Below are positions 21,064 through 34,489 of a stretch of DNA of 64,000 nt, in pieces. The stretch covers positions 931,001 to 995,000 of the forward strand of contig JABMCL010002254.1 of assembly GCA_018857735.1 (NCBI GenBank). Reading direction: 5' to 3'. Position numbers and translations under genes: made by a program. Below the pieces are notes generated by a model. That model saw only the letters and a list, made by a program, of their open reading frames with translations. It searched no databases and was not told the DNA's origin. Numbering within the stretch: position 1 is the stretch's first letter; each line of letters begins with the position of its first letter. This DNA comes from Alviniconcha marisindica. Its lineage: Eukaryota; Mollusca; Gastropoda; Provannidae.

Positions 21064-23140
21064 AATAGGAAACTAGCCAAATGGAAACTTGATTTTCGTT
21101 GTATTGACCACTGATTCGTTCAGAATATGGGGGACACATTTATGCAGACATGTTTGTACATAGGTACATATATATACGTGATGAAAACTGGCATGTCTTT
21201 TATCTGAAGTTTGAGTTGTTGGTGCATTGTCCAGTTCAGTTTTTAGTCTTTTAGATGTACTTGAGTGGTTTGAATTGTACATTTTAGAACAGTTTGAGGT
21301 TTTGCATGTAAAACAACACTTCTGCTGCGGGGTTTTGTCTGTTGTAGAATGTACCATGTACAATCTCAATACGTTTGTTTATTGTGTGAATTGTCTTTTA
21401 TCCATAGAATATTTTGTCGCATCCAACTTACAGCGGATGACGGATCATGTATCATTGGAACGTTGTATTTGTGAAGATCATCTTTGTTCACCTTGGACGA
21501 CAATGATTTCGTATCGGAAGAGAACAAACCGCGTGCGAATGTTGCACGGAGTTCCCGAACACTGCGAATAGATGGCAGCGATTATATTTAGAGTCATATG
21601 ATAATAAACTATGATATATATATATATATATATATCATATATATATATATGAAGAGAGAAAGAGGGAGAGTGAGTCTTTGTAGCATCACCTCATGTATTG
21701 TGTAATCAACCAGATGTTCCTTTCATGTTCACCGCCACCCGCTTTCTGTGGTAGATAGAAGAGAAAGGCAGCACTTTGTTTTGACTCCCACTTACAGTGT
21801 TTTCTCCCCCCCCCCCCCCCCCCCCCCCCCCCCCTTTGTCCGCCCCATCTTCTTTTTCTTCTCCGGTTTCGTTTTTCTTCATGATTGTCGCATTTTATTT
21901 GACCCATGGTCAACCAGAGCGGTCTGCATGTCCGTGCCCTTCTCTTAGCTGTTGACTAGTTTGGTCACAGGTGCAGAGCCTCCTGGCCCAGCTTGCCCGT
22001 GTAGAAAGACTGACGACACTGCCTTGCTGTGCCCGAGTGCTAGGCCATGACGGCTGGGCTTCCACTGGTCAAGCAGCTGCGTCTTTGGCATTGGCTTGCA
22101 GGTAAAAACAAGGTAGCTGTCGCAGAGGTTTCGCCGCGCTCAAGTATGAGGCATATATCTGCTGCCCATGCGGGCAAGCTTTGAGAGAGGACGTATATAT
22201 ATATATATATATATCCTCCGCCTTTTCCACCCCGGCTTCTTGTACAGTATTTTATACCCCAGAGTTTTCCTCTTTGGTTATGTTTGTATTTCACGTAGAC
22301 AAGTCCTACTTGATCGGTGTAGTTGCTACCATGCTGTGTATTTACGCTTGTTTCTACAGACGCATCGCATCATATGCCAGACAGAAATCATCTACAGTGT
22401 ACCGTTCATTGGTAAACCGGACTGAACGTTTTTTCGTACGAAATGAAAGAGTTGTATCATCATCACTTTGTCATGTCGCATTATATGCTTCTCGTGATGA
22501 AACCTGCTTCTTGCGGACTACACAGTACCAGACAGGCAGGACGCGAGACAATGACAGGCCATCATGGGAGGACAGACCGCCGAAGATGACCAGAAAAATC
22601 TGTGCTCCTAGTTTTCCGCTCCAGCGAGTACAAAGTTAGTCTTCGTTCCGACAGCAAGGCCTTCCGGCCAGCTTCACATGCGGTTGTTGGGTGCTTTCCG
22701 TACCATGGTGGTCCTCGAGGGTCCTGGAGGGTCGTGGAACTGCCTCTCGCCCTTCCTCACAATCTGCTCAGCGTTTTCAGCAGTTACCGTCGTAATGCTG
22801 TCTCTCTGAAAGGTTCGAATGGGACGCGAACTGTCTCTACCACTGAACACTCTGGCGCCAGCAAATCTTTGTTGTCGTCATCACAACCTTTTTGTCAGCT
22901 GCTCCGGTCAGAGTACTGTTTCCCGAAAGGGCCGAACGGACATGACACTGTCTCCTACGTTAAACTCACTGAGCAGTTAGGGCGCTTCGTCTGTTTGTTA
23001 AAATTAACATCGTGTGTCGGTACGTCCGGGATTCAAAACGTCTGGTTTGCTTTAATGAATTGATCGGTTGAAAGCATTGTGTTACTAGACAATACCGTTC
23101 ATCATGAGCGAGTGGACCGAATAGATAGTGCCTCCCCACA
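21064..23140. other. Intergenic sequence with TA repeats and poly-C
   Basis: It contains (TA)n at about 21614-21651, a 29-nt poly-C run at 21806-21834 and (TA)n at about 22196-22215. An open frame at 22181-22639 begins in the TA repeat and has no recognisable domain. Confidence 0.6.
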
Positions 23141-23141
23141 G

Positions 23142-23169
23142 CCCCCCCCCCCCCCCCCCCCCCCCCCCC
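23142..23169. repeat. 28-nt poly-C run
   Basis: An uninterrupted cytosine run directly left of the 30-bp minisatellite. Confidence 0.95.
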
Positions 23170-23594
23170 GATTCCCCCCATCTCTGCTCTTGTCCCTTCT
23201 GATTCCCCCATCTCTGTTCTTGTCCCTTCTGATTCCCCCCATCTCCGCTCTTGTCCCTTCTGATTCCCCCATCTCTGTTCTTGTCCCTTCTGATTCCCCC
23301 ATCTCTGTTCTTGTCCCTTCTGATTCCCCCATCTCTGTTCTTGTCCCTTCTGATTCCCCCATCTCTGTTCTTGTCCCTTCTGATTCCCCCCATCTCTGTT
23401 CTTGTCCCTTCTGATTCCCCCCATCTCTGTTCTTGTCCCTTCTGATTCACCCATCTCTTTCTTGTCCCTTCTGATTCCCCCATCTCTGTTCTTGTCCCTT
23501 CTGTTTCCCCCCCATCTCTGTTCTTGTCCCTTCTGATTCCCCCCATCCCTACTCTTGTCCCTTCTGATTCCCCCCATCTCCGCTGTTGTCCCGT
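23170..23594. repeat. 30-bp minisatellite
   Basis: About 14 units of the form TTCTGATTCCCCCATCTCTG then TTCTTGTCCC, 30 or 31 bp long depending on the C count. The pyrimidine-rich strand is the + strand. The reading frames over it are artefacts. Confidence 0.95.
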
Positions 23595-24031
23595 CTCCAT
23601 ATCAAGTGGTCACGTTTGCTAGTGCGTTCACGACTTCGTAGGCAGCTAACTGTTACGTACAAGAAACACCGCATTTACCCGCCTCGTCACTGCTTCGGTA
23701 GCTTGACAGTCTTCCACAGATGCACCCTCGTTGTTCGGACTGCATCGTGCAGTGTTCTCCGTCGATTGAGTTTTCTTACAGGTCAGGACATGTTTCACCC
23801 CCGTCTCGTGGCATTCGTTTCACAGTCCCAAGTTCTGCGTCGTGTTTTTCGTCATTCCTTAGTGAATTGAACGGCGTCTTTCGTCATTTTGGACACCGAC
23901 TGTTTTAACAGTGTCCAGCCAAGACCGTGGACCGCCGGGCTGAAAGGAGAAGGTGTGTGATGAAGATCGGTCCCACTGGCGGCAGGCCTTGCTGCCTCTT
24001 GTGTCTATTTACGGTTCCGCGTGCCCCCGCT

Positions 24032-24197
24032 GTTGGAATAGCCGGTGGGTGCACGTACAGCGCGGTGGAATAGCTGGTGGGTGCACGTACAGCGCGGTGG
24101 AATAGCTGGTGGGTGCACGTACAGCGCGGTGGAATAGCTGGTGGGTGCACGTACAGCGCGGTGGAATAGCTGGTGGGTGCACGTACAGCGCGGTGGC
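24032..24197. repeat. 32-bp minisatellite
   Basis: Five units of the form GTGGAATAGCTGGTGGGTGC then ACGTACAGCGCG. The copies are nearly identical. Confidence 0.95.
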
Positions 24198-27100
24198 ACC
24201 CGGTCGCCGTTGCCTGGCGCCCCGTAGCTCGCTCACAACGCAGACAATACTAATACCAGCCCTCCCCCGAGTGCCTCTTCTTCCCCCTGCCCCTACCCTT
24301 AACTGTCGGTTCAACCCTTTCCTCCGACACTGCTCGCTCTTCTGGACTATTCGTCTTTCTTGCCGCGTCAGAGTCGGGTATCACTAGGCTTCGATGGAAC
24401 CGGCTTTCGGTTGACGTCCACTTTCACACCTAGGCCAAACATTAATTTCTCCGATGCAGACTGTTGTATGAGGCCTTCAGCTATCGCATCATGTTTGTCG
24501 ATGGCCAGTGAAGTTATTGCCTGATGGCGCACTTCATTTGCAGATGATCTCGGAACCTTTTATTTTCACGGCCGGGGGAGCACTTGGAGAGATTTTGGTT
24601 GAATGGCGACAACTGATGCTCAAGGTCAAAATTTAGGAATACAGATGGCTTAGAAACTTGAGTTGTATGTTTTCTTCATCGTGTGGTTCCGGCCTTTGAT
24701 ATTTTGACCTGTTCATGGCACTTTGTGTCTGCTGGTTGCATATGCCGACAGCTGACCTGCCTTTTGTAAATAAACATATCACCACCCCTATGCTCTGTCT
24801 ACCCCACCCCCCACCCCCACCCGGGGGGTGGGGGGGGGGGGGGGGAGAGAGAAGCGGCACTGCATTTAGTGATTGCGTGTGTGTTGATAGGGAGTTTGGC
24901 AACACAAGTGCAAGGCCTGCTTTACCTGACTGGTGAGCACCAGGCATGCCGTGTACGTCACCGATGTCTATCGACCTGCCCTGCGCTGGGGCCCGTGGCG
25001 CTTGTGCGAAATGGCAAAGGGGCAAGGACTGTACCCAGCCCCCGGCCGCACACAACCTCGGGGAATGGCAGCACACACGTTCTGCCGGCACTATCTCTTT
25101 GCCACATTGCCTAGCTGCCATTTTCTTCGCGTCTTTTCGGTTCCATAACCCCGTATAACCCCCCTCCTCAGTCCCTTCGCTCTTGGCGTCTTCTGAGTTT
25201 CTTTTTCTTCGCCCTGAAGCCACTGAAGCCCCCTTCTTCTCTCTCTCTCTCCCCCCCCCCCCCCCCCCCCCCCCCCGCATCCTTTAGTGAGCGGCTGCCA
25301 CACGGTCTGCGCTCTTCCGCCCGGCCTCCGCCCACACGCTGACTTGCTGCACGTGCATCCAAATGTGGAAGCCGGTTGGGACTGACTGCGGGCCGCAAAG
25401 ACCAGACCCCCACCTTCGCCGTCTTTCAGCCATAGACTTCATGAGCTGTACATTCTCTCGTGGAGTAAACAAAATCTTGAAATTCGACTACTATCATAAT
25501 TCAGTGATCCGAACCCTGCAAGGTTCTCCGTCTGTTTTTCTGTTTGATAGTGTGGACATCATGAGTACGGAAGGCATTGTGGGTTTGACTGCAGTACTTT
25601 TATCATTTTGTTTCATGGGCAGTTTATGTTGACCGTCACCGAGTCGCTCTGAACGCAGTTGCGAGGCGCGATAAAGTCCAGGTTTACTCATTTCTTTGAC
25701 ATGGAGTTTTGTCCCGTCCCCAATTCCAGATTATATTTTATGTTAAATGACAAATGGGAAACATTTGTATGCTATTCAAACGGGTAGAAAGAAATGTGTG
25801 TACTAGCTAGAGACGCTGGGGTGAAGCTGTGAATGCCATTGGAATCATTGAACTTTCCTTGGGTGTCTAGACTAGCGCCTGTTCCTTGTAAAGCCTGTTT
25901 GTGTGAACATTCCCGTGGTTTGTTTGGATTATTTTTCCACCACTAAGAGACCTGACTTGTCAGTAGCTTGCATGTTTCTAGTACGACTTTTACTTGTTGC
26001 CGTGATCTTTCTAGAAGTATCGTTTGATGACATCGTAAATCACCACCATCATTTCATAGTTAATGTGATACTGTTCACCTCATAATGCCATATTCATCCA
26101 GTGATTTTTTTTTCCCCCTTTCTTTTTGCTTTTCACGCACTATTGTGCAAGGCAAAGAGAAAAGCAGAAAAGCAGAAAGAATGCCTTAGATGTGGCGGTA
26201 GCTAATACAGATTGTTTTCACCGTGAGAGCTCATTGACGGACCTTTAACCTGTGATGATTGATATATTATTATCTAGAGCGGAAGTGACGTCATACGTAC
26301 GTGTTTGCGTCACATCATGTAGATGTAATGAATTGTTTGATTTTTCTTTCTTTCTTTCTCTGTTGCATCACATTACTCGGAGTTGTTGCGGGTCAACGGG
26401 GGATCCGGTAGCGCGCCTTTTTTTTTTTTCCTCTTTTTTTTTTTAAATTTTTTTTTTTTTAATTTTTCTTTTTTCTTTCTTTTTTTAATATGCGCACACT
26501 TTGAAAGTGGTGATACTTATTGTACGCCTCTGCGGGTTGGTGTAGTCTTGGCTGAGCGTTGCACTCCTTGACCGGTAGAGTGAACTGCAGCTTGTGGTTT
26601 CACACTGCTGCGAGATAGACTGCCGAAGGCTGTAAAGTAGCCGTGTAGAGTTTTATATAGTTGTACAGAAAGGAAAAGGGTGTCGAACCGTTGAAAGGGT
26701 GAAGAGAGGGGCGTTGCTGCGATCACTGCAGTTGTAACACCACCACGCGACTGTGTAGTGGACAAGTGCAGTTTGCTGCTGCCACCACGTGCCGTTACGG
26801 GGACTGCGCTGAATGAGTTCGAGAGTACCAACCATCGGAGTGTGCAGTGGCCGCATCCATGGTGGCCCCCTGCTCAAGCTTATCAATGCAGTCATGCAGA
26901 GTACCCTAAGTATTCCCTTGCCAGTGTTTACGCACGTTGTGACGTTTTTGCATTTCTTTGAAATGGTGTCTTTGTTTAGTGTAGGCTAGTTAGAAACTCG
27001 ATGCTGTGTGGTAGGACTAGCACTTTGCTTACTCTGCATAATAGACTGCAGTTTGTGTCGAAAGAAAACACATTGCGTCGTGTGACTGTGAACATGAATT

Positions 27101-28794
27101 AATTTATTAAGAATGAATTTAACACTATTTCTTGAAGAACTTGAATGAAAAATGAAAGCACTGAAAATCTCTTTATAGTCTAAACCAAATGATGATTTTT
27201 GTTGACATCAGTCGGTGATAGGTCGTACAAGTGTTACTTTGTTTTATCAACTTTTGTCGGCATTGGAGTTTATTCAAGTTCACGCTGCCAGTTGTAGCAT
27301 TGTTTTAGATTTCCACCGTTTCAAAACAGTTTAATTGTTCTTGTGATTGGACTTTTTTTCTTTTTCTTTTTTTTGTAAGCCAACTTGGAGTGATTGAAGA
27401 CACGGGTCAGTATGCAAACCTTGGTGACCCACCAGCTCCTGTTCTTGTTAAATTAACACATTTGATTAGTGCGAGTACTCGCGTGTTCACGCATGTATCG
27501 ATACTTGTGATAGTGCGTGTGTGTGTGTGTCGGCGTGTGTGTCTAGAAGATTACAGGACGGCACGGGGTTCGTCAGGACGCCTGTTGCCGCCAGCTAACG
27601 TGTGCTGCACCGAGCTTCAAACTCTCATGTTGCTCTGATCTTCTCAGTATGCCCACCCCTCGTTTATCATGCGTGTATTGAATGCATATCGTGTATTAAG
27701 GACAGCATGCGGAGAGAAGTCCGCTTAGGCGGCCATCCGCCCCCCCCCCCCCCCCCCCCCCCTCCCCCTCCCTCCCCCTTCCTTGCCCGTCCCACTCCCT
27801 CCCTCCCTCCCTCCCCGAAAGACAACCACCTAGTGCGAAGTCACCTGCTCATAAAAGCCACTTCCCTTACTCCCCCCACCCCCGCCCCCACCCCCCAACA
27901 CATTCCCTTTTCTTCTCCCCTTATGGGGAACCAGGAACTGCAGCAGGAGGACTTGACCAATCGATTTGTCTTCTTCCAATTTCACTTCTTTATTCCCTTC
28001 TGTAGCTTCTGTTTGGTGCCAGTAATAACAACAGTTGGCGGTAACCAGCAGGCAAGCCAGTCAGTCAATCAATGTTTCATCTTTAGAATGTGCAGTTTGA
28101 TGAATAGCATAAAACGGCTTTTGCCTGTCACGCCCCCCTCCATAACCCCGCCCTCGTCTCCTTTTTTTAAATTATATATGTGTGACGTTCAAGGAGCTTT
28201 GCTAACGTCACACAGGGAAGGCGTGTGAGGGGATGGAAGTGCCTCTTGCTGCTGCCCTGGCGTCAGTGTCCCCGCTCTGTTCCTGTTATTGATCTCTTTC
28301 CAGTCCTCTAACGCCCCGCTCGCCCACCCTGCCTTTTCCTGACTCGCCTTCACAAACCTCCCCATGGCGCTTCTCCTACCGGAAGTTGGCCTTTCTTGTG
28401 ACCGGAAGTACTCAGTGCATCATAGCCCACGCTGACGCCATGTCAACGTCTGGCGATGTTTCTCTTGGGACGGCTGGCCGCCGTAGTCGGGTTTAGTCGC
28501 ATGACCCCCACCCCCCCCCCCCCCCCCCCCCTTTTTTTTTTCTCTCCTTTTTTTCCCCTTCCCCCTCGTGGTTTTGCTCAGCCAAACTATTCTACATTAT
28601 GTATCTGGATTTGCATAGTTACATTTTTTGTGTGGACTATTTGTTTTTAGTGTTTATTTACCAAGTGGTAGTCGTGTTGCAGCAGCGGAGACGGACGGTT
28701 TCACGCAAAAGCAACATCTACAGTTAGATATTGCACGCGTGAAAGTGATCTCGTTTTCGCTGCTCTGGTTTTGTTGTACGTCGCTATACCAACG

Positions 28795-28796
<2 letters not shown>

Positions 28797-28863
<67 letters not shown>

Positions 28864-28906
28864 CGCGCGCGCGCGCGCGCGCGCGCTCTCTCTCGCTCTC
28901 TCTCTG
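28797..28906. repeat. (CT)n with (GC)n core
   Basis: CT repeats enclose an alternating GC stretch at about 28861-28886 that could form Z-DNA. Confidence 0.92.
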
Positions 28907-29459
28907 ATTTAAGGAAAAAAATGAAAACATATTTTAGTGAAATGGAAATGAGATTTTCTTCTTTTCTCAGTAACATCCCCCCCCCCCCCCACGTTGGAAA
29001 ACAATCTGCATGTTACATGGAGGGGTTAAATTAGCTGCTAGCATTCTAGAGATTGCCTACAGCAAACAAACCTGTTGCACAGTGTCGCTTAAGTGCAGGG
29101 CTGATTGTCTTAATTTTGGAAGAAGCAGGTGAACTATTGCTGTTTAATCTTTCCTCATCAAAAGTCTGGGACGTGATCTTGGACTTCTTTCTGTCCAGGG
29201 CACTGAGCAGCACCCCTTCCTGTTTCTGTTCTCGCTTTGCACGCTCTTCTTTCTGTTGTCGCGTTTGGGGGCAAGATCAGACTGTAAGACGAAAGTGACT
29301 AACTGCATTTTTACTTTAGACGTTGAATATCTTGTTGAGACTATTTACCGGATTTTTTTATTATTATTTTTTTTTAAATAATAATAAGCCTGGTTTGTTG
29401 AGTGTATATAGCAATAAAAAATGACATAAAAAAAGTTTCAACACGATTTGTGTCACAAA

Positions 29460-29478
29460 TGTGTGTGTGTGTGTGTGC

Positions 29479-29530
<52 letters not shown>

Positions 29531-29545
29531 TGTGTGTGTGTGTGT
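29460..29545. repeat. (GT)n microsatellite
   Basis: About 40 GT units with two interruptions. Confidence 0.95.
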
Positions 29546-30428
29546 TTGACTGTGCAACACTTATTAATGAAATAAAACGAAAAATCAGAACAACGTTACC
29601 TGTTATCATGCTGCAACAAGATCAAGACAGAAAGAGTTCAAAAGAACGTTGATCTTGAATAATTGAAATAAGTGCACTTTTTGACATTTTGTGCATGTAG
29701 TGAAGTACACAAGAAGACCCCCCCCCCCCCCCCCCCCCCCCCCCCACCCCCACCACCCCAGGTCCTACAGCGCACAAACTCTCTGAGGCTGAAGAACTGA
29801 GCTCTACATTCACTGGACGCCTGCCCTGCAGGTGCTGACCAACCTGGAGGGGCCGGCAAGAGAAGACCGCTAGTCAGCAGGAGTCACTGAGTGACAAGTC
29901 ACTACACACAAATCAACTGTGCAACATGACTGAAACGTTTTAATACCTCTTTTTTACACGGTCCAGTAGAACGACCCACCATTCTACATAATTATTTCAT
30001 CACACGGTGACATCCTATATCACCATGAACCTAACGCTCAATACATCCAAAAGCAGATCCAGTGTTACGGGCAAACGGCAGAAAATGGTGCAAACTGTCA
30101 CATTCACTGCCTTATTTTATTTTTGTTTTTGCTGTACCGATTCTTAAAGGAGCCACATTTCTCAAAATCTGGCCTGTCCAAGGAGGCCTGCCTGTCTCCA
30201 CGTAAAAGGGATCAGAAGAAAAGCTGGAAATTAAAGATTTTGTTTTAAAATGCTCCGTTTATTTTCACTTTGGAATCCTGGTTGCGTCAGTGACGATTAG
30301 TGGGACTATACTGTCGAAAAGACCGTTAAGTGTCAGAGCGTGCCTAAGGGCTATCCACAGCCTCTTGGATCGTGTTGCTGGGCATCGTGCGTCAAAGGGG
30401 TGGTGCGTGCAGCACGGAAGACCTGAGA

Positions 30429-30457
30429 CTCTCTCTCTCTCTCTCTCTCTTTGTGTC

Positions 30458-30552
<95 letters not shown>

Positions 30553-30591
30553 GTCTGTCTGTCTGTCTCTCTGTGTCTCTCTCTCTCTGTG
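30429..30591. repeat. Compound (CT)n/(CTGT)n microsatellite
   Basis: CT blocks alternate with CTGT blocks over about 160 bp. Confidence 0.95.
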
Positions 30592-31284
30592 AACACCTTT
30601 CGTGCGCCTCATCCCGAGACGAGCCCTAAGCGCTTCACAATGGCCAGTACGGCGCTGTTCTCTGTTCCGAGCAGACCCACTGCGCTCTAGTCGTACGCCA
30701 CTCTGAATGATTGACTGTAGCTTTACACGGAGCGTTTTGAATATCCACTGAGTAGTTACCACGCTGTTTAGCTGTTACATGGTCTCTGAACCACAAACTG
30801 CACCCGTCAGTAGCCGAGTGTTGAGTGATCAGTCAGACGTGCCGCCGTCAAGATTAACACTGATGCAATGAATTAGCTACAGAAATAGAAAACATAATTA
30901 TGCCATGACGAACAGCGCTAAATAAAGTGATCATCGGCTATTATTTATAGTTATGTAATGCAAATGTCTTCCAAGTACTAGCATCTCAATGGCATGTGAG
31001 TTGTGAACATCGGTGTACATTTCCAGGCAATGTAAGACAACTAAAAATGCCCGAGGAAAATCCAACATTCTTCTGGTGACATCAGGGTTAGGGTTATGCG
31101 CCGTTTTGTTGATGGAAATAATAATAAATAATAACGGACATGTCTATGGCGAATGGTCCCTAAACAAATCTGAGGCACATTGCGCCGTACGAAAAGATGC
31201 ACAGCAGTGTGCCAATACATGCAACAGACAAAATAAGAATACCATATCACCATGGAAATCAACATGGTACGAGCTTACTAATAC

Positions 31285-31781
31285 CTATGATTCACAACCC
31301 TAACTGAGAGCTATACGGGCCCTATGATTCACAACCTTAACTGAGAGCTATACGGGCCCTATGATTCACAACCTTAACTGAGAGCTATACGGGCCCTATG
31401 ATTCACAACCCTAACTGAGAGCTATACGGGCCCTATGATTCACAACCCTAACTGAGAGCTATACGGGCCCTGTGATTCACAACCCTAACTGAGAGCTATA
31501 CGGGCCCTATGATTCACAACCCTGAGAGCTATACGGGCCCTATGATTCACAAACCTAACTGAGAGCTATACGGGCCCTATGATTCACAACCCTGAGAGCT
31601 ATACGGGCCCTATGATTCACAAACCTAACTGAGAGCTATACGGGCCCTATGATTCACAACCCTAACTGAGAGCTATACGGGCCCTATGATTCACAACCCT
31701 AACTGAGAGCTATACCGGCCCAATGATTCACAACCCTAACTGAGAGCTATACCGGCCCTGTGATTCACTACCCTAACTGCC
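31285..31781. repeat. 37-bp minisatellite
   Basis: About 13-14 units of the form CTATGATTCACAACCCTAAC then TGAGAGCTATACGGGCC. Two shorter units lack TAACT. Each full unit includes AACCCTAAC, which looks like telomeric sequence by chance of the unit. Confidence 0.95.
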
Positions 31782-32862
31782 TCCTAACGAACACCGATGT
31801 GACTAAAGCTCGTTACTTCGGGACCATCTATTCATTCGCTTCTCTTGGGCAACTTTCACATTTAAGAAAAAGGCAAACATCCACTTCGCTGGTCAGCTAC
31901 GCTAGTGTCAATCTGTTTCTTTGTCCCCCACCGTCTTAAAAACCGCCGTCACGTCTCTCCTCTGCCCTCCAAACGCCTCTGACCTCATTAGGATCGGAAA
32001 ACCACAGCGTCTTCACGCCATTTAGGCCAGTCCATCTCCCCCCTCACTCGTCTCTTTTCTTTTTATGATCATCTATTTTCGTGCCTCGGCGAAGACGTCC
32101 CCTTGTCCGCCATGTGCCGTAAACAGTCCATTGTCTGGGGTTAAAGGGCAGTGCTGAGCCCCTGACGGACCGACAGTTCTCCTCACGCCCTTCCTCACCT
32201 TCCGGAACTAAGTCACGTGACAGGCGGGAAGGCCCGCTGGTGCCGGGTGTCCAGGTCACACGACGCCTCCCCTGCACTCTACCTACCGGCCTTTGTCTTG
32301 CCGGGCGGGATACGTAGCGCCACCGTGACCCCCCCCCCCCCCCCCCCCCCCCCACTCGCCCCTCGGGGCTTGCGCAGGTATTGGAGATAGGGTCAATTAC
32401 AGCTGGGCGGTGGTGACTGGGTAATTGTAACAGTGCCACAGGGCGGTCAGCCGGTCCTGGTGATGGTCACTGGCGATACGCGAGAAACTGCCAGCTCGAG
32501 ACTTTTGTCACTTCAACACGGTGCTTACGTCTTTACTGGGGCCGGACACTGTCCCGTGGTTAGTGTTGATGAGCACGCTCAAAGCGCCGTTAGTCGGCCC
32601 CGTGTGGCCATTGTAGGGGGCGGACAGGCGAGGGCAGAGCTGTGACCGGGCTTTGTCTTGCAGGGGCCAGGGGTTCGTGTCCAAGGCGCCGGGGCCATTG
32701 TACTTTAATAAACCCGGCACCTCTTTCATGAAGTCCCCTTAGTGTCTACCCTCCCACGTCTGTCCTTCGCCCCTGTGGCCACCCGGTCTTTGCCTGTGTC
32801 CACCCGCTAACCTTTGACCGTGCGACAGCCCACCCCTCGCCAGCAGCTATACAGCTGTGGCA

Positions 32863-32910
<48 letters not shown>

Positions 32911-32923
32911 TGTGTGTGTGTGG

Positions 32924-33005
<82 letters not shown>

Positions 33006-33018
33006 CGCGCGCGTGTGT
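32863..33018. repeat. (GT)n with (GC)n block
   Basis: About 150 bp of GT repeats with short interruptions, with a (GC)n block at about 32998-33012. Confidence 0.95.
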
Positions 33019-33064
33019 GTGCCTCCGTCTCTCTCTCTTAAACCTTCATCCTTGTGTAATAAAG

Positions 33065-33070
<6 letters not shown>

Positions 33071-33120
<50 letters not shown>
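33071..33120. repeat. (CT)n microsatellite
   Basis: About 25 CT units. Confidence 0.95.
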
Positions 33121-33122
<2 letters not shown>

Positions 33123-33397
33123 CTTCCCCCCTCTCCCCCTTACCCCCACCTCACCCCCTCTCCCTCGGAGGGTGTGTGGATGGGTCGACATTCGACAGCA
33201 GAGTGCAGTCCGTCAGCGGTCGATATGTCTGGTACCTTAACTGGGTCGTTGTTTTTAGCGCAGTAAGTAAAAAGAGCAGGAACAGACATCCAGACGAAGG
33301 AGGAGGAATCAGTGAGTAAGTAAAAAGAGCAGGAACAGACATCCAGACGAAGACGCCGTACAGAGAAAACACCACGCTGAAGAAACAGCACGAGACA

Positions 33398-33695
33398 GGC
33401 TATAACACTGGATAGCACAGGCTAACACTGGCTTGCACAGGCTAACACTGGCTTGCACAGGCTGACACTGGCTTGCACAGGCTATAACACTGGCTTGCAC
33501 AGGCTGACACTGGCTTGCACAGGCTGACATTGGCTTGCACAGGCTATAACACCGGCTTGCACAGGCCGACTTTGGCTTGCACAGGCTGACACTGGCTTGC
33601 ACAGGCTATAACACCGGCTTGCCCAGGCTATAACACTGGCTTGCCCAGGCTATAACACTGGCTTGCACAGGCAGACACTGGCTTGCACAGGCAAA
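33398..33695. repeat. Minisatellite of 20/22-bp units
   Basis: About 14 units of CACTGGCTTGCACAGGCTGA or the 22-bp variant with TATAA. A 51-nt direct repeat of AGTAAGTAAAAAGAGCAGGA and its flank (33261-33359) lies just to the left. Confidence 0.9.
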
Positions 33696-34068
33696 GCAAG
33701 GAAAACAAAACAATTAAGAGAAATTAAGAGGGAGGTAGGGGTGGGGGGAGGGGGGTAGAGAGAATCTCGAGACCAACACTCTGAACAGAATGGCGCACAA
33801 AGCAAGGGGGAAAACTAATTTATGAAAGATGGCATCATTCCTGACACATTTACACACACCCTTGATACTCCACTCTACTGACTATCCAACTGAGCTGGAT
33901 GCTCTGTCCACGGATGTCCAACTTCGTAACAGGCTGTGGCAAACTCACTTTGAATATAATTAATCAAAGTAACATTTTTCTTCAGTGCAGCTGGCTGCAG
34001 TAAACCACTCTGAATAATTATACCGCTTGAAAGTGTGCCTTCTTCTCCTGTCTCTGCCTTCAAAGAGT

Positions 34069-34124
34069 TCGCCTGATGTACAGTCTAGCTGGCTGACTGG
34101 CCTTTAAAAATAACATGTTCTGTT
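34069..34124 (+). mobile_element. Diverged micro-retroposon copy, with 8-bp direct repeats
   Basis: TCGCCTGATGTACAG, then GGCTGACTGGCC and TTTAAAAATAAC, follow the family order. CTTCAAAG occurs on both sides (34058-34065 and 34125-34132). Sequence identity is clearly lower than among copies A, B and C. Confidence 0.5.
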
Positions 34125-34164
34125 CTTCAAAGTGGCTCCAGCATACACCTGCACGTGACGCCCG

Positions 34165-34350
34165 TGAACCGCGCAATAACAGCTGTTTCAGCGTCGTCCC
34201 ATGAACGGTGCAATAACAGCTGTTTCAGCGTCGTCCCATGAACTGTGCAATAACAGCTGTTTCAGCGTCGTCCCATGAACTGTGCAATAACAGCTGTTTC
34301 AGCGTCGTCGCATGAACTGTGCAATAACAGCAGTGTTTCGGCGTCCCTCT
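34165..34350. repeat. 37-bp minisatellite
   Basis: Five units of the form GAACTGTGCAATAACAGCTG then TTTCAGCGTCGTCCCAT. Confidence 0.93.
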
Positions 34351-34489
34351 TTACGGTACACAAGGCTGGATTTCTGACTTTGTCTTGTGCTGGCGCGGTT
34401 CAGACGTGTACAGGCTTTTAAAGAAACACAGTCCTCAGCTCGCTTGGTGCACGCCGCCGCCTCTCTGGTATGCGACACGAGAGGTGCGC

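Larger units (their letters stand above)
24198..31284. other. Intergenic, simple repeats only
   Basis: Poly-G/C runs occur at about 24826-24845, 25251-25276 (26 C), 27740-27762 (23 C), 28510-28530 and 29718-29745 (28 C). T-rich tracts lie at 26411-26490. No exon or transposon coding sequence is recognised. Confidence 0.6.
31782..33397. other. Intergenic with compound simple repeats
   Basis: A 25-nt poly-C run lies at 32329-32353. A B-box-like GGTTCGTGTCC at 32672-32682 lacks a matching A box at tRNA spacing. No gene is recognised. Confidence 0.6.

Noticed and set aside
22181..22639. 152-codon frame starting in a TA repeat
   Set aside because: The start lies in the microsatellite, no domain is recognised and no conserved motif is visible.
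23170..23594. CRISPR-like regular repeat
   Set aside because: Units are contiguous without unique spacers, and the DNA is clearly from an animal genome with spliced genes.
31080..31781. Telomere-like GGGTTAGGGTTA at 31086 and AACCCTAAC in each 37-bp unit
   Set aside because: Only two telomeric units occur together, and the motif is a small part of a larger minisatellite unit; no true telomeric array.
32606..32682. Second tRNA-like/SINE head (TGGCC.. and GGTTCGTGTCC)
   Set aside because: The A-box match is poor and the spacing of about 66 nt is not that of a tRNA; not enough to call.
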